From Betaproteobacteria bacterium (GTDB lineage: Bacteria > Pseudomonadota > Gammaproteobacteria > Burkholderiales > Casimicrobiaceae): DNA of 10,229 bases. This document shows, one piece after another, positions 1 through 6,820 of the stretch (positions are counted from its first letter, which is position 1; every line of letters starts with the position of its first letter). The position numbers and the translations under genes are program-made. The stretch covers positions 3,623 to 13,851 of the forward strand of contig VBDA01000300.1 in NCBI GenBank assembly GCA_005883655.1. The letters are read 5' to 3'. The notes under the pieces are model-generated. The model was given only the letters and a program-made list of their open reading frames with translations. It ran no database searches and was not told the origin of the DNA.

Positions 1-2
1 GC

Positions 3-83
3 CGGGCGCCGGCACTATCGGCGCCTGCGCCAGCCAATGCGCACGCCGTGGTGCCGTCTCCCTATAGCAATCCTAAAGCTTAG
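3..83 (+). CDS. C-terminal end of an unidentified plus-strand gene (cut by window start)
   Basis: Only the last 26 codons and the TAG stop at 81-83 are inside the window. The reading frame gives an Ala/Pro-rich tail ending in PSPYSNPKA. It is taken as coding because the same frame recurs in the tandem copies downstream, and the third copy differs from the others mainly at silent third codon positions and ends PSPYSNPKV (see the repeat entry). The gene converges on proB. The body of the protein is outside the window, so no function can be assigned. Genes seen near proB in betaproteobacteria, such as a CNP1-like protein or rppH, are possible, but nothing here tests that. Confidence 0.6.
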   Translation, partial: RAPALSAPAPANAHAVVPSPYSNPKA

Positions 84-275
84 TACGGCGGCGGGCGCCG
101 GGCGCCGGCACTATCGGCGCCTGCGCCAGCCAATGCGCACGCCGTGGTGCCGTCTCCCTATAGCAATCCTAAAGCTTAGTACGGCGGCGGGCGCCGGGCG
201 CCGGCACTATCGGCGCCTGCGCCAGCCAATGCGCACGCCCTGGTGCCCTCGCCGTACAGCAATCCCAAGGTTTAG
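84..275 (+). pseudogene. Two extra copies of the upstream gene's 3' end
   Basis: After the stop at 81-83 the same frame repeats twice more, with stops at 177-179 and 273-275. Neither extra copy has a convincing start codon in this frame, so they are probably untranslated duplicates. Comparing 141-176 with 237-272 codon by codon, eight of twelve codons differ. Six of those changes are silent third-position changes, and the other two are Val to Leu and Ala to Val. That pattern implies past purifying selection on this frame, so the third copy probably descends from a real functional gene end and is not random flanking DNA. Confidence 0.55.
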
Positions 276-303
276 TCCGGCGGGCGCCTGGTTCCGGCGT
301 CGT

Positions 304-1437
304 TCAGAGTAAAACCAGGTTGTCGCGGTGGATCAGTTCGCGCTCATCGACGTAGCCGAGCGTCGATTCGATTTCGGAAGATGGCTTGCCGAGAATACGC
401 TGCGTTTCCGACACGCTGTAGTTGATCAGGCCGCGAGCGATCTCACGGCCATCGATGTCGAAACAGCCGACAATTTCGCCGCGCTCGAATCGACCCTGGC
501 AAGCCGATACCCCGATCGGCAACAGGCTCTTGCCTTCACGAGTCAACGCCCGCACCGCGCCGGGGTCCAGCGTCAGCCTGCCTTCGACGCGGACGTGATT
601 GGCGAGCCACTGCTTGCGTGCAGCGAGAGTCATTGCTTCGGCAATCAGCTCGGTGCCGATCACTTCGCCCGCGGCGAGCCGGGTCAGCACGTCAGGCTCG
701 CGCCCGTCGGCGATGACCGTTGATGCGCCACTGCGCGCCGCGCGTTTTGCGGCCAGCACCTTGGTCAGCATGCCGCCCTGTCCATGTTGCGAACCCGCAC
801 CGCCGGCTATCGCCTCGAGCGCGGCGTCGCCCGCGCGCCCGCGTCGCAGCAGCGTCGCCGCCGCATCCTTGCGCGGGTCGCCGGTGTGCAGACCCTGCTG
901 GTCGGTGAGAAGCACCAGCACGTCGGCCTCGATCAGATTGGTGACCAGCGCGCCGAGCGTATCGTTATCGCCGACCTTGATTTCGTCGGTGGTCACCGTA
1001 TCGTTTTCGTTGATGATCGGTATCACCGACAGTCCGAGCAGAGTCATCAGGGTCGAACGCGCATTCAGATAGCGGCGCCGGTCGGCAAGGTCCTCATGCG
1101 TCAGAAGAATTTGGGCGGTGTGAAAGCCAAACCGCGAGAACGCGACCTCATACGCCTGCACCAGGCCCATCTGGCCAACTGCAGCGGCGGCCTGCAGCTC
1201 GTGAATTGCCGATGGGCGCGACGTCCAACCGAGACGCTGCATTCCCTCCGCGATAGCGCCGGACGATACCAGTGCGACCTGCCGCCCGGCTTTGCTCAGG
1301 ATGACGATCTGCTCCGCCCAGCGCGCGACCGCGGCGTGGTCGATGCCGCGGCCGTCGTTGGTGACCAGGCTCGAGCCGACCTTGATCACCAATCGGCGCG
1401 CGCTGGCAACGATGGACTCTTCGGATGGCGAGCTCAT
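304..1437 (-). CDS. proB: Glutamate 5-kinase
   Basis: ProB phosphorylates L-glutamate with ATP to gamma-glutamyl phosphate, the first and normally feedback-controlled step of cytosolic proline synthesis. The predicted protein has 377 residues, a normal length. An amino-acid-kinase domain spans about residues 14-260, with KVGSSL at 19-24, SSGAIAEG at 58-65, NENDT at 143-147 and the DNDTLGALV segment at 157-165. A C-terminal PUA domain follows at about 280-365. The ATG at 1437 was chosen because AGGA lies 7 nt upstream, it follows obgE by only 4 nt, and longer forms would run into obgE. One oddity is GQGGM at 220-224, where the family usually has GTGGM. No proA is in the window. Confidence 0.96.
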   Translation of the reverse strand: MSSPSEESIVASARRLVIKVGSSLVTNDGRGIDHAAVARWAEQIVILSKAGRQVALVSSGAIAEGMQRLGWTSRPSAIHELQAAAAVGQMGLVQAYEVAFSRFGFHTAQILLTHEDLADRRRYLNARSTLMTLLGLSVIPIINENDTVTTDEIKVGDNDTLGALVTNLIEADVLVLLTDQQGLHTGDPRKDAAATLLRRGRAGDAALEAIAGGAGSQHGQGGMLTKVLAAKRAARSGASTVIADGREPDVLTRLAAGEVIGTELIAEAMTLAARKQWLANHVRVEGRLTLDPGAVRALTREGKSLLPIGVSACQGRFERGEIVGCFDIDGREIARGLINYSVSETQRILGKPSSEIESTLGYVDERELIHRDNLVLL

Positions 1438-1441
1438 GGTG

Positions 1442-2482
1442 TCATCCTGATGATGCGGACGCCATCTCCGCCGGATGTTTCTCCAGCCAATCCTGGATCG
1501 CGTATACAAGCTCGCGACAGCCCTCGCCGTTGATTGCTGCGATGGCGAACACCGGCCCGGTCCAGCGATACGGTTCGACAAATGCGGCGATGCGCTGCGC
1601 TCGCTCGTCGGGTTCGACAAGGTCGAGTTTATTCAGCACCAGCCACCGCGGTTTGTCGAAGAGTGCCGGGTCGTAGCGCTTGAGCTCATTGACGATGGCG
1701 CGCGCATCGGCCACAGGATCGCTGGTGCCGTCGAGCGGGGCGATATCGACCAGGTGCAGGAGCAGGCGGTTGCGCTGCAAATGGCGCAGGAACTGATGCC
1801 CGAGACCGGCGCCGTCGGCGGCACCGTCGATCAACCCGGGAATGTCGGCGACAACGAAGCTCCGGTTCTCGTCCACGCGCACGACGCCGAGATTCGGCGC
1901 CAAGGTCGTGAATGGATAATCGGCCACCTTAGGTCGGGCAGCGGACACGGCGCGTATCAGCGTCGACTTGCCGGCGTTGGGCATGCCTAGGAGTCCCACA
2001 TCGGCAAGAACCTTGAGCTCGAGGTGCAGCATGCGCTGCACCCCTTTTTCGCCCGGTGTCGATTGCCGCGGCGCGCGATTGGTGCTCGACTTGAAATGAA
2101 GGTTGCCCAAGCCACCCTTGCCGCCTTGAGCGAGCAGCGCTTTCTGACCGTGCATGGAGAGGTCGGCGACGGACTCGCCGGTCTCTGCATCGGTGATCAG
2201 CGTCCCAACCGGCATGCGCAGCACGATATCTTCGGAGCCGCGCCCGTACTGATCGGCGCCGCGGCCTCTTTCACCAGGCTTGGCGCGGTGGATGCGAGCA
2301 TAGCGATAATCGATCAGCGTATTGATGTTGCGATCGGCAATCGCCCAAATGCTGCCGCCTCGCCCGCCGTCGCCACCGTCAGGCCCGCCGCGCGGAATGT
2401 ATTTTTCCCGGCGAAACGATACTGCCCCGTCGCCACCGTCGCCGGCGATCACTTCGATGTTGGCTTCGTCGATGAATTTCAT
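1442..2482 (-). CDS. obgE: Obg family GTPase ObgE/CgtA
   Basis: This essential GTPase acts in late 50S ribosomal subunit assembly and stress control. The 346-residue protein has the glycine-rich Obg fold at 1-158 (for example GDGGDGAVSFRREKY at 14-28 and GGPDGGDGGRGG at 32-43), then a G domain with G1 GMPNAGKST at 166-174, G3 DIPGLI at 213-218 and G4 NKLD at 284-287. The C-terminal tail after the G domain is short compared with E. coli ObgE. The ATG at 2482 gives the conserved MKFIDEA start. The ATG overlaps the stop of the upstream glycosyltransferase gene as ATGA, suggesting translational coupling; the Shine-Dalgarno match is weak. The rplU-rpmA pair that commonly precedes obgE is absent here. 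Confidence 0.97.
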   Translation of the reverse strand: MKFIDEANIEVIAGDGGDGAVSFRREKYIPRGGPDGGDGGRGGSIWAIADRNINTLIDYRYARIHRAKPGERGRGADQYGRGSEDIVLRMPVGTLITDAETGESVADLSMHGQKALLAQGGKGGLGNLHFKSSTNRAPRQSTPGEKGVQRMLHLELKVLADVGLLGMPNAGKSTLIRAVSAARPKVADYPFTTLAPNLGVVRVDENRSFVVADIPGLIDGAADGAGLGHQFLRHLQRNRLLLHLVDIAPLDGTSDPVADARAIVNELKRYDPALFDKPRWLVLNKLDLVEPDERAQRIAAFVEPYRWTGPVFAIAAINGEGCRELVYAIQDWLEKHPAEMASASSG

Positions 2483-4191
2483 GGCCGCGAGCCTGCCGTC
2501 GGGCGGCGAAACAGCACGAAGCGCTCGGTGTCGTCGCCGCGTCGGCGTCCTTCCCACACCTTTTCCCAGGCCGAATCGGGCGGGGTGTCCGATTCGTCGC
2601 GCGCTGCCTGCAGCAGCAGCGTGTTGCAACGGTTCGAAGCTTGCGAGTCGTCGCGCACGGTGATCACGTTAAGAAAATATTCGACCAATGCCCGTTGCGG
2701 CTCGCCGAGGTTATGACTGGCCAAACACGTGTCTGCCGGAAGATGGTTCGCGAGCGATTCGGCTACCGACCGGTAGCTGCGCCGTGAATCGAGGTAGGGT
2801 AGCCAGATGGTCATGTACATGCCCCAGACCAGTGTCATCCCTGCCGCCCAATTGAGCATCGCCCTGCGATTCGAGCGCCGCGCCGGTCTCACCAGGGCAA
2901 GCCAGAGCAGCGTCAGGACCGCGGATAGCAGAACCGGAAACAGGTGCCAAGGCGGCTGGTAGCCCGGCTGAGTATCCTTGAAAATCCGCGCCATCGCTTC
3001 GGGCAGCCCGTAGAGCAGCGATTCGAGCCACAGCCCCCAGACCAGAACGCCTAGCAGGCCGAAGGTCAGGATTCCGAACCAATCGAGTGCGCCGGAGTAC
3101 CCACGCCTGAGCGTATCGATCTCAGCAGCGGCCAGGAGCGACATCGGCAACAATAGCGGCAGCGCAAGCGTCGCACGTGGCTCCGCGGCGGCGGAAATCA
3201 GTGCCAACACGACGACGATCATCGTCAGCGGCAGCCCCACGCCGGCTGCTGCCAAGCCTCCGCCATAACCGCGTGAGCGAACCCGCAAGGTCCATAGCGC
3301 GAGCGGCAATGCCGGCCACGCAAACCAGGGCAGATTCTTGAGATAGTAAAACGGCTCGGTCGGGGGCGAATCCCGGGTCGCGCCAAAGTAGCGTGCGACA
3401 TCCTGCGTCTCCAGCCATTGCGCGAGCAAGCCGGGATCGCGCAGGTACAACGCTAGCGGCCAGGCCAGCAACAAAGGCGCTGCGACGAGCAGTGCGATGC
3501 CCAGCGTTGCCAGATACCGCCGCGTGCGCCAGGGTTCAAACAGTGGTAATAGAACCGCAGTGAGCGCAATCAGCGCCGAGGCGGCCGAACCCTTGAAAAG
3601 GAACGCGAGGCCCATGGCACCGCCCAGCAGTGCTCCCCCGCTGATCGCCCGTCGCGGCGCCAGCGCCAAGGCATAAAGGGCGATCGCGAAAGCCACCAGC
3701 AGGCCGATGTCGGGCGAGAGCTGGTGCGCTCGATCCCAGAGACCGATGCAACCGATGAAGATCAAGACCGGCAACCAGCGGAAGGCTCGGCCATAGAGCT
3801 CGCGTCCGGCGAGGGCCAGAAGCCACAGCGTCAGAGCGAGACATATGGCAATCGCAATGCGTGCGGCATCGTGCAGGGGCATGAGCCCGCCAAAAGCGGT
3901 CGCCGTGGCCGCCGCCAGCGCGTAGAAAAGCGGCGGGCGATCCGGAAGGGCTACTCCGGCCAAATGCGGCACGAGCCAGTCGCCGTGCTTGAGCATTTCC
4001 AACGTCACGCCGAAGCTGGTTGCATCGTCGGGCTTCCATGGATCGTGCCCGAAGAGCCCGAGCCCTATCCAGGCAACGCAAAGCAACACCAGGCCGCCTT
4101 GCTTGAGGGCTCGATAGGGGCCGGAGGGCGACAGCTCGGCCGGGTTGCCCGATTCGGCAATCGGATCGGCAACGGGTTCGGCAATGGGCAT
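2479..4191 (-). CDS. GT39/PMT-type (ArnT-like) integral membrane glycosyltransferase
   Basis: The 570-residue protein is very hydrophobic, with roughly ten or more membrane segments between residues 30 and 465 and a soluble tail of about 100 residues. The first external loop carries PWKPDDA at 51-57 followed by LKHGDWLVPHLAG at 67-79 and DRPPLFYALAA at 84-94. This resembles the catalytic acidic loop and the KPPL segment of ArnT-like GT-C enzymes, which move a sugar from a polyprenyl phosphate donor to an envelope acceptor such as lipid A or protein. The donor and acceptor here are unknown, and calling it ArnT itself would be unsafe. The only nearby start is the ATG at 4191, with a poor ribosome site. 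Its stop overlaps the obgE start by 4 nt. A terminator hairpin lies immediately upstream. Confidence 0.85.
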   Translation of the reverse strand: MPIAEPVADPIAESGNPAELSPSGPYRALKQGGLVLLCVAWIGLGLFGHDPWKPDDATSFGVTLEMLKHGDWLVPHLAGVALPDRPPLFYALAAATATAFGGLMPLHDAARIAIAICLALTLWLLALAGRELYGRAFRWLPVLIFIGCIGLWDRAHQLSPDIGLLVAFAIALYALALAPRRAISGGALLGGAMGLAFLFKGSAASALIALTAVLLPLFEPWRTRRYLATLGIALLVAAPLLLAWPLALYLRDPGLLAQWLETQDVARYFGATRDSPPTEPFYYLKNLPWFAWPALPLALWTLRVRSRGYGGGLAAAGVGLPLTMIVVVLALISAAAEPRATLALPLLLPMSLLAAAEIDTLRRGYSGALDWFGILTFGLLGVLVWGLWLESLLYGLPEAMARIFKDTQPGYQPPWHLFPVLLSAVLTLLWLALVRPARRSNRRAMLNWAAGMTLVWGMYMTIWLPYLDSRRSYRSVAESLANHLPADTCLASHNLGEPQRALVEYFLNVITVRDDSQASNRCNTLLLQAARDESDTPPDSAWEKVWEGRRRGDDTERFVLFRRPTAGSRP

Positions 4192-4206
4192 CGAAGTGCC
4201 GGAATG

Positions 4207-4230
4207 AAAAAGGCAGCCGAAGCTGCCTTT
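4207..4230 (-). terminator. Intrinsic terminator after rpmE
   Basis: Read on the minus strand, a perfect 9-bp stem (AAAGGCAGC with GCTGCCTTT) encloses a TTCG tetraloop and runs into TTTTT. The C(UUCG)G loop closure and U-run are classic for rho-independent termination. It lies 24 nt past the rpmE stop and ends 15 nt before the ATG of the next gene, leaving no room for a separate promoter between them. Confidence 0.9.
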
Positions 4231-4254
4231 ACGCGATGAATCTGATCCGGACCG

Positions 4255-4476
4255 TCACGCCGAAGGCACGGTCGTCTTGGAAGCGTAGCGTTGCCGGAAT
4301 TTCTCGACGCGCCCTGCGGTGTCGACGATCTTCTGCTTGCCCGTGTAAAACGGATGGCACGCCGAACAAACCTCGACGTGCAGGGGCTTGTTGACGGTCG
4401 AACGGGTGGCAAACGTGTTGCCGCAGCTGCACGTTACCTGAATCTCGCTGTATTGCGGATGAATGCTGGTTTTCAT
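4255..4476 (-). CDS. rpmE: 50S ribosomal protein L31, zinc-binding (C+) form
   Basis: The 73-residue protein matches bacterial L31 throughout: MKTSIHPQY at the start, HPFYTGKQKIVDTAGRVEKF at 41-60, and four zinc-ligand cysteines at 16, 18, 37 and 40. Retaining all four marks it as the zinc-containing form rather than the cysteine-free replacement made during zinc limitation. The ATG at 4476 has a good Shine-Dalgarno sequence (GAGGTG, 4 nt upstream) and gives the family's standard N-terminus. A promoter lies about 100 bp upstream and a strong terminator just downstream, so it is probably expressed largely alone. The rho-rpmE neighbourhood is common in proteobacteria, but here a DUF2182 gene sits between them. 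Confidence 0.97.
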   Translation of the reverse strand: MKTSIHPQYSEIQVTCSCGNTFATRSTVNKPLHVEVCSACHPFYTGKQKIVDTAGRVEKFRQRYASKTTVPSA

Positions 4477-4577
4477 CGAACACCTCACTGGCCGGCGCGC
4501 TCTCGCAGGAGCCGGATGCTTGCCCAAAAACGTGGTCCGGCGGGGACTCTGTCCTGTCCGAGACCGTAAACCGCGCG

Positions 4578-4606
4578 ATTATGGCGCTTTTTGCAGTGCA
4601 ATGCAA
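4578..4606 (-). promoter_or_regulatory. Sigma70-type promoter for rpmE
   Basis: On the minus strand, TTGCAT (4606-4601) and CATAAT (4583-4578) are separated by 17 nt. The -10 box matches the consensus at five of six bases; the -35 box matches only its TTG. The expected start near 4571 would give a leader of about 95 nt before rpmE, long enough for regulation by a leader structure. Confidence 0.55.
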
Positions 4607-4673
4607 ACAGTTGCCACAGAGGGGAAATCGGGCCGATTCGTGGATTTTCAAGGCTTTGGAAATATCCATCGCT

Positions 4674-5438
4674 TCAACGCCAAGCGACTGACAGGACGGC
4701 GAATCCCCAGAGAATCAGCAGCGCGCCCGCGAGGCGCGGCAGCCACCTTTGCACCGGCAGGAGCTTTTCGCTAAGCACGTACGTCGCGATGGCAATGATC
4801 CACGCCAGATTCATCATGCCGTACACGAACAAGAGTGCCATCAACATCCAGCAGCAGCCGGCACAGTATGCGCCGTGAACGATGCCCATGCGCCACGCGC
4901 CTGACGCGCCAGGGCGCCAATGGCGGAGGAGAAATTGCAGCGGCGATGCACATTGGGCAAGGCAGGCGCGCTTTGACGGCGTCCACTGATAGATACCCGC
5001 CGCGATAAGCAGCGCACCTGAGATGGATGGGCTGGCTACGCGCATTGCCGGCGACACCAAGCTGAAAGCGTGCAGGACCGACTGGGTCACGGTCGCAATT
5101 GCGCTGAATATCGTCCACGTAAAAACATAACCGGCAGCGAACACAGCGGTCAATGCATTCGGGCGCCCCTGGTGGTCGCGCATCGAGACAACCGCTCGAT
5201 AGGAGCGCAAGGTCGGTAGCACCGAGGGAAGCATCATCGCGATCATCATGACGGCCCACATGACGAACACGAGCATGAAGTCGGCAGATGACCAGGATCC
5301 GGCGCCGGGCATCGCCATGTCGACGAGGTCCATGTGCCGCATCGCCCAGTCCTGATACACCAGGTACGACCAGCTGGCGACAACGAGCGCGAGCAATCCG
5401 CCGGCGAAAACGCGTCTCTGGATCCGGTCATCAGTCAT
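4674..5438 (-). CDS. DUF2182 family integral membrane protein
   Basis: The predicted protein of 254 residues has about six membrane segments and the DUF2182 signatures: WAVMMIAMMLP at 61-71, a cysteine pair in CLAQC at 159-163, and GIVHGAYCAGCCWMLM at 185-200. The family is described as a predicted metal-binding membrane protein; the clustered Cys, His and Met residues fit that, but the reaction is unknown. The DUF1326 protein often found beside it is not in the window. The ATG at 5438 is preferred because it sits just before the first hydrophobic segment and behind a -10-like box; an in-frame ATG at 5498 would add 20 residues without a ribosome site. It lies between rho and rpmE with its own gaps on both sides (about 190 and 197 bp). 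Confidence 0.82.
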   Translation of the reverse strand: MTDDRIQRRVFAGGLLALVVASWSYLVYQDWAMRHMDLVDMAMPGAGSWSSADFMLVFVMWAVMMIAMMLPSVLPTLRSYRAVVSMRDHQGRPNALTAVFAAGYVFTWTIFSAIATVTQSVLHAFSLVSPAMRVASPSISGALLIAAGIYQWTPSKRACLAQCASPLQFLLRHWRPGASGAWRMGIVHGAYCAGCCWMLMALLFVYGMMNLAWIIAIATYVLSEKLLPVQRWLPRLAGALLILWGFAVLSVAWR

Positions 5439-5451
5439 GGCGTCCGGCGCT

Positions 5452-5460
5452 AGAATATCA
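5452..5460 (-). promoter_or_regulatory. Possible extended -10 promoter for the DUF2182 gene
   Basis: Minus-strand TGATATTCT has the TGn extension followed by a TATTCT hexamer (four of six consensus bases). It ends 13 nt before the ATG at 5438, so the transcript would have a leader of only about 6-7 nt. No convincing -35 box is visible. The rest of the gap between this gene and rho (5439-5628) holds only a GC-rich inverted repeat at 5611-5629 without a U-run. Confidence 0.3.
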
Positions 5461-5628
5461 GTGCGCTTGGAGGCGGCCGGATCAGCGCTCGGATTCATGT
5501 CTTTGGTCGCGGAACGGCAGCGAAGCGCCGGGGTCGACCGGGCTTCGGAACTCAAACGAGCGGGACACGATTTGGATCCAGCGAACGGATGCAAAAATGC
5601 TGCCGACTAGACGCGCAATGCGCGCGCG

Positions 5629-5679
5629 TTAACCTCTGCGCATGGAGTCGAAGAATTCGGCATTGTTCTTGGTCTGCTT
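5629..5679 (-). pseudogene. rho: Out-of-frame remnant of the Rho C-terminus
   Basis: Read from 5679 to a TAA at 5631-5629, this encodes KQTKNNAEFFDSMRRG, which resembles the normal end of proteobacterial Rho (E. coli ends with a similar 16-residue segment, TKTNDDFFEMMKRS at its close). It is offset from the upstream rho frame. The T at 5680 fits the first base of the Trp codon at E. coli position 381; fused to the AAG at 5679-5677 it forms the premature TAA at 5680-5678. About 23 codons, equivalent to E. coli residues 381-403, are missing between the two parts. Confidence 0.88.
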
Positions 5680-6820
5680 AGACCTTTTGCAGCACGTCCT
5701 GCTTGAGCAGCAACTCTTCCTTGCGCGTGCCCGAGCGGTTGACGTTGATGGCCGGATAGGTGCGCTTCTCGGCCATCCGCCGGTCGAGGTGGATTTCCAT
5801 GTTGCCGGTGCCCTTGAATTCCTCGTAGATCACATCGTCCATGCGCGAGCCGGTATCGATCAGCGCCGTCGCAATGATGGTCAGCGAGCCGCCTTCCTCG
5901 ATGTTGCGGGCTGCGCCGAAGAAGCGCTTCGGCCGTTGCAATGCGTTGGCGTCGACGCCGCCGGTGAGCACTTTGCCCGAGGCGGGCACGACGGTGTTGT
6001 AGGCGCGCGCCAGCCGGGTAATCGAATCAAGCAGAATGACCACGTCCTTTTTGTGCTCGACCAGCCGCTTGGCTTTTTCGATCACCATCTCGGCGACCTG
6101 CACGTGGCGGGTGGCGGGCTCGTCGAAGGTCGACGACACGACTTCGCCGCGGACCGAGCGCTGCATTTCGGTGACTTCCTCGGGACGCTCATCGATCAGC
6201 AGCACGATTAGCACCACGTCCGGATAGTTCGCTGCAATCGAATGCGCGACGTGCTGCAGCATCACTGTCTTGCCGGATTTAGGCGAGGAAACCAGCAATC
6301 CGCGCTGACCTTTGCCGATGGGCGCGACGATGTCGATGATGCGGCCGGTGATATTTTCCTCGGCCTTGATGTCGCGTTCCAGGATCAAAGGCTCGTCGGG
6401 AAAAAGCGGCGTGAGATTTTCGAAAAGGATCTTGCTCTTCGCGTTTTCGGGGGCTTCTCCGTTGACCTTGTCGACCTTGACGAGGGCGAAGTAACGCTCG
6501 CCGTCCTTGGGTGTCCGGATCTCGCCTTCGATGGTGTCGCCGGTGTGAAGGTTGAAGCGGCGGATCTGCGATGGCGAAATGTAGATGTCGTCGGTCCCCG
6601 CCAAGTAGCTGGTGTCGGGAGAGCGGAGAAACCCGAATCCATCGGGCAGCACCTCGAGCGTTCCATCGCCGAAGATGCTTTCGCCTTTTTTCGCCTGGTT
6701 CTTGAGCAGTGCGAAAATGAGGTCGTGCTTGCGCAAACGGTTCGCGCCGTCGATCTCGTTGGTGTTGGCGATTTCGACGAGTTCGGTAACAGGCTTGGAC
6801 TTGAGGTCGGACAGATGCAT
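5678..6820 (-). CDS. rho: Transcription termination factor Rho, C-terminally truncated
   Basis: Rho is the hexameric RNA helicase that ends transcription at C-rich, untranslated RNA. Numbering matches E. coli Rho up to residue 380: RNA-binding GFGFLR at 61-66, Walker A PKSGKT at 180-185, the Q-loop PASGKVLTGGVDA at 278-290, R-loop DTGSRMDD at 322-329 and the arginine-finger region at R366. The protein then stops after LQKV at 380, whereas E. coli Rho has 419 residues. The missing tail resumes just downstream in another frame, so this looks like a deletion of about 68 bp with a frameshift. Whether a 380-residue Rho works is unknown. The ATG at 6820 gives the conserved MHLSDLK start but lacks a Shine-Dalgarno sequence. 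Confidence 0.93.
   Translation of the reverse strand: MHLSDLKSKPVTELVEIANTNEIDGANRLRKHDLIFALLKNQAKKGESIFGDGTLEVLPDGFGFLRSPDTSYLAGTDDIYISPSQIRRFNLHTGDTIEGEIRTPKDGERYFALVKVDKVNGEAPENAKSKILFENLTPLFPDEPLILERDIKAEENITGRIIDIVAPIGKGQRGLLVSSPKSGKTVMLQHVAHSIAANYPDVVLIVLLIDERPEEVTEMQRSVRGEVVSSTFDEPATRHVQVAEMVIEKAKRLVEHKKDVVILLDSITRLARAYNTVVPASGKVLTGGVDANALQRPKRFFGAARNIEEGGSLTIIATALIDTGSRMDDVIYEEFKGTGNMEIHLDRRMAEKRTYPAINVNRSGTRKEELLLKQDVLQKV

Larger units (their letters stand above)
1..291. repeat. 96-bp tandem repeat, about three copies
   Basis: The units start at 1, 97 and 193. Units 1 and 2 appear identical over all 96 bp. Unit 3 matches unit 2 exactly for its first 47 bp (193-239) and then diverges sharply, with eight of the next twelve codons altered. 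Homology trails off with a 3-bp gap after the TAG at 273-275. The period is exactly 32 codons, so all three reading frames are preserved from copy to copy. The window opens inside the array, so further copies may lie upstream. There is no spacer variation, so this is not a CRISPR array. All three minus-strand frames contain stops within the unit. Confidence 0.95.

Noticed and set aside
1..291. CRISPR array or intergenic structural repeat
   Set aside because: The 96-bp units abut directly with no unique spacers, and the substitution pattern is that of coding sequence.
37..312. A 91-residue plus-strand open frame made of 32-residue repeats
   Set aside because: The frame is open only because the repeat length is a multiple of three. 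Changes between copies fall mostly at its second codon positions, giving wholesale amino-acid changes, while another frame shows silent changes.
784..1533. Long plus-strand open frame of 249 codons opposite proB
   Set aside because: It is antisense to a complete, well-conserved proB; open antisense frames are common in GC-rich genes and the product resembles nothing known.
2024..2716. Plus-strand open frame of 230 codons opposite obgE
   Set aside because: It is a shadow of obgE and the glycosyltransferase gene, with no family motifs.
5611..5629. GC-rich inverted repeat after rho as a terminator
   Set aside because: Several pairing registers exist and no U-run follows directly; it also overlaps the end of the rho remnant.
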